A DNA stretch of 39,564 bases, taken from assembly GCA_017302935.1 (NCBI GenBank), contig JAFLBT010000008.1, forward strand, positions 1 through 39,564. Reading direction: 5' to 3'. Positions 32,302 to 39,564 of the stretch are shown piece after piece; the first letter of the stretch is position 1, and every line of letters begins with the position of its first letter. This stretch comes from Flavobacteriales bacterium (GTDB lineage Bacteria > Bacteroidota > Bacteroidia > Flavobacteriales > Flavobacteriaceae). Both the position numbers and the translations under genes were made by a program. The notes beneath the pieces were generated by a model, which searched no databases, was not told the DNA's origin, and was given only the letters and a program-made list of their open reading frames with translations.

Positions 32302-33044
32302 TTCTTGAATTCTTTCAACTCAAATTTTTCTCCATCAAAAATACCATACGTAAAATAACCTATCCAATCACCTAGGTTAATGTAGGTTGAATTTTCACCT
32401 ACTTCCAATTGCATGGGTAAATGTCTATGTCCGAAAATAAAATAATTATAGTGTTTGAAAGTCAGTTTTCGTTTGGCATATTGCACGAGCCATTCGTTTT
32501 CTTCGCCTAAAAATTTAACATCTTCGGCACCGGAAATTAATTTGTTTTTAACGGAAAGATATTGGGCTAATTTCACCCCTATATCCGGATGAAGCCATCG
32601 AAACAACCACTTTGAAAACGGATTGGTAAACACTTTTTTCATGCGTTTGTAGCCTTTGTCACCGGGACCTTTTCCGTCGCCGTGGCCAATTAAAAATGTT
32701 TTTCCATTAAACGTATATTCTTGATTGTCATGAAAAACAGGAATATTTAATTCTTTTTCAAAATAATCGTTCATCCATAAATCATGATTTCCCACAAAAA
32801 AATAAATGGGAATTCCGTTGTCGCGAAGTTCGGCAAGTTTTCCTAAAACACGAACAAAGCCTTTTGGTACAACAGTTTTATATTCAAACCAAAAATCAAA
32901 CAAATCTCCTAATAAAAAAAGTGCTGAAGCATCGTGCTTAATTTCATCCAACCAAGCCACAAATTTTTGTTCTCTAGGGAAACTTGCCTCAGGATTTGGA
33001 GCACCAAAATGTTGATCGGATGAGAAGTAAATTTTTGTTTTCAA
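32298..33044 (-). CDS. lpxH: UDP-2,3-diacylglucosamine diphosphatase
   Basis: Splits UDP-2,3-diacylglucosamine to lipid X in lipid A synthesis at the inner membrane; it uses Mn2+. Calcineurin-like metallophosphatase motifs: SSDQHFG (Asp, His), LLGDLFDFWFE, VGNHD, IGHGDG and FGHRHLP. I prefer the TTG start at 33044 (MKTKIYFSSDQHFG, 248 residues), which matches the compact N-terminus of homologues; an ATG at 33071 adds MYIWHHTFI and overlaps a TATATTTG promoter-like element. The protein ends just inside the 3' end of convergent recJ (4-bp overlap). Confidence 0.9.
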   Translation of the reverse strand: MKTKIYFSSDQHFGAPNPEASFPREQKFVAWLDEIKHDASALFLLGDLFDFWFEYKTVVPKGFVRVLGKLAELRDNGIPIYFFVGNHDLWMNDYFEKELNIPVFHDNQEYTFNGKTFLIGHGDGKGPGDKGYKRMKKVFTNPFSKWLFRWLHPDIGVKLAQYLSVKNKLISGAEDVKFLGEENEWLVQYAKRKLTFKHYNYFIFGHRHLPMQLEVGENSTYINLGDWIGYFTYGIFDGEKFELKEFKN

Positions 33045-33060
33045 AATAAAAGTATGATGC

Positions 33061-33068
33061 CAAATATA
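33061..33068 (-). promoter_or_regulatory. Candidate -7 element (TATATTTG) of lpxH
   Basis: Exact TAnnTTTG match 16 bp upstream of the proposed TTG start. No TTG at the expected distance. If it is used, transcripts start after the ATG at 33071. Confidence 0.35.
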
Positions 33069-33254
33069 CAAAAATGTTCATTTATCCATTTGAAAATCAT
33101 ACAAAACAGACTTCAGATTTTTAAATTACTAACATTTCATCGTTTTTATGTGATTTTTATCGAATTTAACCTAAATTCTAAAAGTCATGAAAAGGTTTGT
33201 AAATTTTATTTTATACTTTAGTTAGCTAATAAACAACTAACCAAAATTTTACAC

Positions 33255-36200
33255 ATGAAAAGAATTACTTTAGTTTTACTATTGTTAATGCTAACTGGTT
33301 TTGGGTATTCACAGACGGAGAATTTCGAAGGTGGTATACCAGGGACGTGGGCAGTATTTAATAATGGTATTGGTGGCAATACATGGACCGCAACTAGTGC
33401 GGTAACTACACCGCCAACGGTTTGTGAAGGCACAACATCTGCCTTTATGAACGCTCGTCAGAATATTGGTGCGGGCAATACTTCACAAAATTATTTAGTA
33501 ACACCTCTGATAACGGTACCTGCTAATGGTCAGTTGATATTCAGTACGCGTTCAACGATTAATGGACCGGATAACACGACGTATCAAGTTCGTTATTCTA
33601 CAACCTCTCAAACGGATATCAATAGTTTTACAACGATTCAGTCATGGGCTGATACGGATTTAACAGCGGTATTTAATATTTGTGAGGAGAAAACAGTTAA
33701 TATATCCGGTTTAGCTGGTCAACAGGTATATATTGCTTTTGTTGTTGTGATGAACCAACCAGCAGCAACATTAACCGGCGACAGATGGATTGTAGATGAT
33801 ATACGATTTGTAGAACAATGTATAGATCCAACCAACATTACTGTTGGAGGAATTACCCAAAACAGTGCTAGTGTCAGTTGGACTAATCCTGGTGGAGCTA
33901 CTCAGTTTGAAGTAGAGGTTGTTGAAGTTCCAAATGCTCCAACGGGAGTGGGTGTTCTAACAGGGCCAAGTCCATATTTAGCAACTGGTTTATCCCCAAC
34001 TACACAATATCAAGTTTATGTAAGAGCGGTTTGTTCACAAAGCAATAGTGCTTGGGTAGGACCGGTTAACTTTATTACTACTACACCGGGTGCAGCGTGT
34101 AATTCAGCAATACAAGTACCTTCTTTACCTTATTCAACCACTGATAACACTTCAAATTATCAAGATGATATTGACGGAAGCCCGGGAGCAACAGGTTGTG
34201 GAACAGCAGGGAATTTTTTAAATGGAAACAACGTTTATTATAGTTATACTGCAACTACTACCGGTGTGATTAATTTAACGATGACACCAACTGGTAACAA
34301 TTCAGGTATGTTTGTTTATAACAGTTGTACCAATGTTGGTGTAAGTTGTGTTGCTGGAACAGTTAGTACAAATGGTGCTCCTTTGGTTATAGATTTACCA
34401 GTTGTTGCAGGGCAAACGTATTATATTGTAATTTCTACTAATGGGAATCCTAACACGATTCCTTATACTTTATCCATTCAAGTTGTAAACTGCGCACCTC
34501 CAACCAATTTAGGAGCAGTTGGTGGTCAAACAAGTGCAATTTTAAATTGGGATGCAAACGGAGCAACATCTTGGGAATATGCGGTTCAGTTACTAGGAGG
34601 GGTTATTCCAACCGGTGCAGGTGTTCAAACTAATGCTTTCCAAAATGTTAACGTTACAAATTTATTAGACGGAACGCCTATTCAAGCGGCTACTCAATAT
34701 CAATATTGGGTTAGAAGAGATTGTGGAGATGGTACATTTAGTGCATGGGCAGGACCCTTCCCATTCAACACTACCATTTGTGAACCAAGTCAGCAATGTA
34801 ACTATACATTTGTATTAAGAGACAGTTTTGGTGACGGATGGAATGGAGCTACCATGCAAGTAAGACAAAATGGAATCGTTGTGGCAACATTAGGGCCAAC
34901 TTTCACGGCAGGTGGTGGACCAATCAATATTACAGTACCACTTTGTAACGGATTACCATTTGATTTATTCTGGAATGCAGGAGGAACATTCCCAACAGAG
35001 GTAAGGGTTCAGATAATTAATCCAGCACCATTTAATCAAACTTTATACAACATGACCACTCCATCAGCCGGATTGGTTAATACGGTTTTATATTCCGGTA
35101 CAGTAGATTGTTTTAATCCGGCTTGTATACCACCAAGTGGCGTAGCAGTAACCAATATTGGAGGTACATCGGCACAAGTTAGTTGGACACCAATACCAAC
35201 GGTAACACAATATGAAGTGATTGTTTTACCCGCGGGTTCACCTGCACCGACGGCAGCTTCAACAGGAACGGTAACAACAGATAATCCATTTACGATTAAC
35301 GGATTAAATTCGGCTACGTTGTATGATGTATATGTTAGAGCGATTTGTGCAACACCAATTCCAAGTAACTGGACACCGGTTACTACATTCAACACGACAT
35401 TGTGTGAGGTAGCAGACCAGTGTTTGTATACCTTTAGAATGCGAGACAGTTTTGGTGACGGATGGAATGGAGCCAGAATGCAAGTGAGACAAAACGGAAT
35501 TGTAATTGCAACTATTGGAGCAACCTTCAATGCAGGGGCAGGACCAATTGATGTTCAAGTACCATTGTGTGATGGTATACCTTTTGATTTGTTCTGGAGT
35601 GTAGGAGGTACTTTCCCAACAGAAGTAGGAGTGGAAATTATAGATCCATTTAGTGAATCAATGTATGTGATGGGATTCAACTCTTCAAATTTAATAGGAA
35701 CAGTTTTATTCAATGGTTTTGTGAATTGTACACCGCCTACTTGTCCTAAACCAAATAATTTGAATGTAACTTTGATTAATCAAACAGGAGCAACATTAAG
35801 TTGGAACGAGGTTGGAACGGCTACTTCATGGGAAGTAATAGTATTACCTGCTGGTTCACCGGCACCACTTCCAACAGATACAGGTGTGATTGTAACTACA
35901 AATTCCTATGTCGTTTCAAACCTTAATCCAGGGACTTCTTATGTTTTTTATGTTAGAGCATTGTGTGCAGAAAATGATTTAAGTAACTGGTCAGGTCCAA
36001 GAGCATTTGTGACCCAAATTGCAAATGATAATTGTGGTAATGCTATAGTTGTTCCTGTAAATCCTGACACTTCTTGTGCATTAACGACAAATGGGACAGT
36101 ATTAGGGGCAACAGCTTCAAATGTACCTTCAACTTGTGCGGGTACTGCAGATGATGATGTTTGGTTTGAGTTTGTAGCAACTGCTACTACACATTCCATT

Positions 36201-39200
36201 GATTTATTAAATATTTCCGGTTCAACCGCAGATTTATATCACGTACTATACCAAGGTAGTGATTGTAATAATTTAACACAATTATATTGTAGTGATCCAA
36301 ATCAGAGTGTTGCAACAAACTTAATTATAGGACAAACCTATAAAATCAGAATATATACATGGACGGCAACTCCTAACCAAACAAGTATTTTTACGGTTTG
36401 TGTTGGAACAATTCCACCACCAATTGCTGCTAATACAACACAGTTTACCGCTCAACAACTAGTTGAAGATATTTTGTTGAATACAACTTGTGCTTCTGTT
36501 TCAAATATTACCTTCTCAACAGGAACAAATTTTGGCTCAACTAATGGAATTGGCTATTTTACCCAAAATGGTTCTTCATTTCCTTTTGAAGATGGAGTTG
36601 TTTTATCAACAGGAAATGCGGCTAATTCTCCCGGACCTAATCTAACAGTTTTAAGTGAAGGGGCTACTACATGGACTGGTGATGCTGACTTAGAAGCGAT
36701 AATTTTGGCAGCAACCGGACAGCCTATGAATTCCAGAAATGCTACGAGATTAGAATTTGATTTTATTCCTCTAACAGATTTTATCAGTTTTGATTTTATT
36801 TTTGCATCGGAAGAATATGGTACTTTCCAATGTACTTTTTCAGATGCTTTTGCATTTTTATTAACAAATAATGCAACTGGAGTTACCACTAATCTAGCTG
36901 TAGTTCCAAATACAAATACACCAATTTCAGTTGTGACGATTAGAGATCAATTATATAATGATGATTGTGGGTCAGTTAATGAAGAATTTTTTGGAGAATT
37001 TTTTGGGGATAATGGTTCAAGTCCATTAGGAGCTCCTATTAATTTCAATGGTATGACTGTTCCAATGACCGCATCAGCAACTGTAATACCAAATACTTCT
37101 TATCATATTAAATTAGTAATTGCTGACCGTCAAGACACATTGTTTGATTCAGCTGTATTTTTAAATGGCGGAAGTTTTAATATTGGAAACATTGAACTTG
37201 GTGATGACTTTTTAGTTGCTCAAGGAAACGCAATATGTGCCGGAGAAACAGTTGTTATTAATACTGGATTAAGTCCTTCAACTTTCACATTCTCATGGTT
37301 ACTAGATGGACAAGTTATCCCTAATGAAACTTCACCATCATTAACTGTAACTTCACCCGGAGTATATTCGGTTCAAGCTCAATATATTAATACTACATGC
37401 TTGGCTACAGATTCAATAACAATAGAATATTTTGATGAAGTTGTACCCGGCACACCAAATAATCTTTATTTCTGTAGTGCAACAGGAGTTGGAACTTTTG
37501 ATTTAACATCAAACAATACATTACTAACTGCTCCACTTGGTTCAAACTTTGGTGTTACAGTTTTCACTTCATTAGCAGATGCACAGGCGAATACAAATGC
37601 TATACCAAATCCTACCAGTTACGTAAATACTTCAAATCCTCAAACGGTTTATGTTAGAGTATTTGATTTAAGTGCAGGTTGTTTTGGCATTAGTTCTTTC
37701 CAATTGATTGTTGAAGATCTAACTCCACAATTCACTATTACACCTGATTTTTCAATTTGTGAAGGTCAAGAAGGTTCTATTGTTGTGACTCCTGTTAATT
37801 ACACTAATGATCAAGTTACTTATACTTGGACTTTAGATGGAAATGTTTTGAATGAAACTTCTAATGTTTTATCAGTATTAACTGGAGGAATTTATCAAGT
37901 TGTTGTTGATTTTGGAGGATGTACAGCACAAGCGACAACAACTGTTACTGTTGTTCCATTTATTAATTTAAATCCAGTTCAAGATGTAATTGCTTGTAAT
38001 GAATTTATCTTACCTGAATTAACAGTGGGGAATTATTATACAGAAGCTAATGGACAAGGCGAAATTATCCCATCAGGTACAGTTATTACTGAAAACGCTA
38101 CAATTTATGTGTTTGCCGCCAATGAAAATTGTACAGATCAGGAAGTATTTACGGTTACAATTAATTCAGTAATAGTTGATGTGTTACCAAATATTTCGGC
38201 ATGTGATAGTTATCAATTACCTGCATTAAGTGCTAACAATGCATATTACACACAACCAGGTGGTTTAGGGATACAGTTGAGTGTGGGAGATTTAATCACC
38301 ACTTCTCAAACTATTTACATTTATGCACAATCGGGAACAACTCCGAATTGTGTAGAGGAGAGCAGTTTTGTGGTAACAATTGGAACATTAGTACTTAATC
38401 CAATTGCAGATGTTACGGCTTGTGATAGTTATATTTTACCGGCTCTACCACAAGGGAATTATTATACCCAATCAGGTGGATTAGGTTTGCAGTTGAATGC
38501 AGGTGACAGTATTGAATCTACCCAGTTAATATATGTGTTTGACGAAGATGGAACATGTTCAGATGAAATTAGTTTCACCGTTATAATTAATTCTGTATCG
38601 GTAGATAATTTGCCTAACATTTCGGTTTGTGATAGTTATCAATTACCTGTGTTAAGTGCGAACAATGGATATTATACAGAAGCGGGTGGTTTAGGCACAC
38701 AGTTAAGTGCAGGAGATTTAATCACCACTTCACAAACCATTTACATTTATGCACAATCAGAAACAATTCCAAATTGTGTTGCAGAGAGTAGTTTTGTGGT
38801 AACAGTTAATACCACACCACAAGTTTTACCCATCACAAATGTTACGGTTTGTGATAGTTACACTCTTCCAAACCTTACTATTGGTAACTATTATACAGGT
38901 CCGGGAGGAACCGGAACGCAATTGGCAGTAGGTCAAGTGTTAACATCCTCTCAAACGATTTATGTATTTGCTCAAAGTGGAACTATACCAAATTGTTTTA
39001 CTGAAACAAGTTTTGTTTTAACGGTTAATAGTATAACAGCTGATGTAAGACAAAATGTTACGGTTTGTGATAGTTTCGTATTAACTGGACTGAGTGCAAA
39101 TAATGCCTATTATACTGCACCAAATGGAGGGGGAACTCAGTTGGCAGTAGGTACTTCAATAACATCTACTCAAACCATCTACATTTATGCACAAACCGGA

Positions 39201-39564
39201 ACAACACCAAATTGTACAGCAGAAACCAGTTTTACGGTTACTGTAAATACAGCTCCTTCGGTTGATGTGATTCAAAATGCAACAGTATGTTTGGCAGATG
39301 GAGGATACATCCTTCCATCTTTACCGGCAAACAACTCTTATTTCACGGGTCCAAACGGAAGTGGATTGAGTTTAGCTGAAGGATCAACGGTTTCTAGTTC
39401 ACAGACGATTTACATTTATGCACAATCGGGCACTGTTCCAAATTGTACGGCAGAGAGCAGCTTTACGGTAACGGTAGTGGAGGCAGTAGCACAGGAGTTA
39501 TCGGATGTACAGGAGTGTGGAGGTTTTGTATTACCGTCATTGGATGCGGGTAATGTTTACTACA
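33255..39564 (+). CDS. Giant secreted multidomain adhesin-like protein, 3' end outside the window
   Basis: Open from ATG 33255 to the window end (2,103 codons, no stop). Signal peptide MKRITLVLLLLMLTGFGYSQ. Residues ~21-195 form a choice-of-anchor J (cleaved-adhesin-like) domain (TENFEGGIPGTWAVFNNG ... RWIVDDIRF). Next an FN3 domain, a beta domain with a GCGTAGNFLNGNNVYYSY region, another FN3, then two copies of a DSFGDGWNGA-containing domain each followed by FN3 (515-~920). A further NCGNAIVVP...DDDVWFEF domain follows, then a choice-of-anchor L domain (~1058-1315; DGVVLSTGNAANSPGPN, FIFASEEYGTFQC). Two Ig-like stretches lead into at least eight ~70-residue Cys-containing repeats from residue ~1570 to the edge. 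Such proteins normally end in a T9SS type B sorting domain and sit at the cell surface; that end is not visible here. Likely role: adhesion or binding of large polymers. Confidence 0.9.
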   Translation, partial: MKRITLVLLLLMLTGFGYSQTENFEGGIPGTWAVFNNGIGGNTWTATSAVTTPPTVCEGTTSAFMNARQNIGAGNTSQNYLVTPLITVPANGQLIFSTRSTINGPDNTTYQVRYSTTSQTDINSFTTIQSWADTDLTAVFNICEEKTVNISGLAGQQVYIAFVVVMNQPAATLTGDRWIVDDIRFVEQCIDPTNITVGGITQNSASVSWTNPGGATQFEVEVVEVPNAPTGVGVLTGPSPYLATGLSPTTQYQVYVRAVCSQSNSAWVGPVNFITTTPGAACNSAIQVPSLPYSTTDNTSNYQDDIDGSPGATGCGTAGNFLNGNNVYYSYTATTTGVINLTMTPTGNNSGMFVYNSCTNVGVSCVAGTVSTNGAPLVIDLPVVAGQTYYIVISTNGNPNTIPYTLSIQVVNCAPPTNLGAVGGQTSAILNWDANGATSWEYAVQLLGGVIPTGAGVQTNAFQNVNVTNLLDGTPIQAATQYQYWVRRDCGDGTFSAWAGPFPFNTTICEPSQQCNYTFVLRDSFGDGWNGATMQVRQNGIVVATLGPTFTAGGGPINITVPLCNGLPFDLFWNAGGTFPTEVRVQIINPAPFNQTLYNMTTPSAGLVNTVLYSGTVDCFNPACIPPSGVAVTNIGGTSAQVSWTPIPTVTQYEVIVLPAGSPAPTAASTGTVTTDNPFTINGLNSATLYDVYVRAICATPIPSNWTPVTTFNTTLCEVADQCLYTFRMRDSFGDGWNGARMQVRQNGIVIATIGATFNAGAGPIDVQVPLCDGIPFDLFWSVGGTFPTEVGVEIIDPFSESMYVMGFNSSNLIGTVLFNGFVNCTPPTCPKPNNLNVTLINQTGATLSWNEVGTATSWEVIVLPAGSPAPLPTDTGVIVTTNSYVVSNLNPGTSYVFYVRALCAENDLSNWSGPRAFVTQIANDNCGNAIVVPVNPDTSCALTTNGTVLGATASNVPSTCAGTADDDVWFEFVATATTHSIDLLNISGSTADLYHVLYQGSDCNNLTQLYCSDPNQSVATNLIIGQTYKIRIYTWTATPNQTSIFTVCVGTIPPPIAANTTQFTAQQLVEDILLNTTCASVSNITFSTGTNFGSTNGIGYFTQNGSSFPFEDGVVLSTGNAANSPGPNLTVLSEGATTWTGDADLEAIILAATGQPMNSRNATRLEFDFIPLTDFISFDFIFASEEYGTFQCTFSDAFAFLLTNNATGVTTNLAVVPNTNTPISVVTIRDQLYNDDCGSVNEEFFGEFFGDNGSSPLGAPINFNGMTVPMTASATVIPNTSYHIKLVIADRQDTLFDSAVFLNGGSFNIGNIELGDDFLVAQGNAICAGETVVINTGLSPSTFTFSWLLDGQVIPNETSPSLTVTSPGVYSVQAQYINTTCLATDSITIEYFDEVVPGTPNNLYFCSATGVGTFDLTSNNTLLTAPLGSNFGVTVFTSLADAQANTNAIPNPTSYVNTSNPQTVYVRVFDLSAGCFGISSFQLIVEDLTPQFTITPDFSICEGQEGSIVVTPVNYTNDQVTYTWTLDGNVLNETSNVLSVLTGGIYQVVVDFGGCTAQATTTVTVVPFINLNPVQDVIACNEFILPELTVGNYYTEANGQGEIIPSGTVITENATIYVFAANENCTDQEVFTVTINSVIVDVLPNISACDSYQLPALSANNAYYTQPGGLGIQLSVGDLITTSQTIYIYAQSGTTPNCVEESSFVVTIGTLVLNPIADVTACDSYILPALPQGNYYTQSGGLGLQLNAGDSIESTQLIYVFDEDGTCSDEISFTVIINSVSVDNLPNISVCDSYQLPVLSANNGYYTEAGGLGTQLSAGDLITTSQTIYIYAQSETIPNCVAESSFVVTVNTTPQVLPITNVTVCDSYTLPNLTIGNYYTGPGGTGTQLAVGQVLTSSQTIYVFAQSGTIPNCFTETSFVLTVNSITADVRQNVTVCDSFVLTGLSANNAYYTAPNGGGTQLAVGTSITSTQTIYIYAQTGTTPNCTAETSFTVTVNTAPSVDVIQNATVCLADGGYILPSLPANNSYFTGPNGSGLSLAEGSTVSSSQTIYIYAQSGTVPNCTAESSFTVTVVEAVAQELSDVQECGGFVLPSLDAGNVYY
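34797..36012 (+). repeat. Tandem 624-bp module (DSFGDGW domain + FN3), two copies
   Basis: Unit 1 is 34797-35420 and unit 2 starts at 35421. Each has a ~104-residue domain (C-x-Y-T-F-x-x-R-DSFGDGWNGA ... MQVRQNGIV) and an FN3 domain with VIVLPAGSPAP. A 29-base stretch around the DSFGDGWNG codons is identical in both, so the duplication is recent or homogenised. Confidence 0.8.
37968..39564 (+). repeat. At least eight ~70-residue repeats with CDSY motif
   Basis: Each unit has an N-x-(T/S)-x-C-D-S-Y-x-L-P-x-L core, a Y-Y-T glycine-rich middle, S-x-Q-T-I-Y-(I/V)-(Y/F)-A and an end such as PNCTAESSFTVTV. The cysteine cores lie near 37993, 38203, 38423, 38629, 38851, 39067, 39288 and 39515, so the period is 206-227 bp. 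Two-unit blocks are visible: units 1 and 3 share one form and units 2 and 4 another. The array is cut by the window end. Confidence 0.85.

Noticed and set aside
33181-33254. TTTG ... TACTTTAG as a promoter for the giant adhesin gene
   Set aside because: The -7 part has a mismatch and the spacer is only 14 bp.
35036-36889. Several minus-strand open frames inside the giant adhesin gene
   Set aside because: The plus strand is open for over 6 kb with recognisable domains; the reverse frames are low-complexity Val/Thr/Ser shadows.
34797-39564. Repeats considered as a CRISPR array or mobile element
   Set aside because: They are in-frame protein repeats of 200-600 bp with no spacer pattern and no transposase.

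Overview
The window is mostly a chromosome segment of a Flavobacteriaceae bacterium, most likely Flavobacterium. It is AT-rich, has T9SS sorting signals, a SusC/ZnuD-like TonB receptor with an N-terminal carboxypeptidase-like domain, a fused MurF-alanine racemase, LpxH, and several Bacteroidetes-type TAnnTTTG promoter elements. The first ~2.7 kb is different. It is GC-richer, encodes two serine/arginine-rich low-complexity paralogues, and one of these needs a GT-AG intron to read through. I take it as eukaryotic nuclear DNA (diatom-like is a guess) joined to the bacterial contig at about 2,707. Both reading frames that meet there are broken, which argues for an assembly chimera rather than biology.

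Layout. 1-2,707: two convergent eukaryotic paralogues. 2,708-6,321: a sigma-54-type response regulator that has lost the start of its receiver domain, facing tail-to-tail a hybrid histidine kinase split by a one-base frameshift. 6,405-15,840: secreted S9 peptidase, a T9SS-secreted metzincin protease with FN3 and GEVED domains, an FAD oxidoreductase-mtgA pair, and a prolyl oligopeptidase. 15,888-19,767: DoxX protein, then a small His-rich protein, a ZnuD-like TonB receptor and a lipoprotein that look like a metal-uptake locus. 19,849-21,690: a mosaic accessory locus downstream of asd, with three copies of a terminator/repeat unit, a stray second copy of the asd 3' end, a PIN-type toxin-antitoxin pair and small orphan ORFs. 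21,684-28,389: housekeeping block asd, mscL, murF-alr, tdk, a Glu-rich protein, rsmI. 28,446-30,061: a hipBA-like pair. 30,169-33,044: OsmC-family protein, recJ, lpxH. 33,255 to the end: the first 2,103 codons of a giant secreted adhesin-like protein, still open at the window edge.

The most interesting region is the asd 3' locus. The stray asd fragment differs from the resident gene at six codons, all synonymous, so it looks like the tail of an asd gene from a diverged relative. That is the footprint expected if small gene cassettes enter at this spot by recombination. No rRNA, tRNA, CRISPR array, transposase or integrase gene was recognised.
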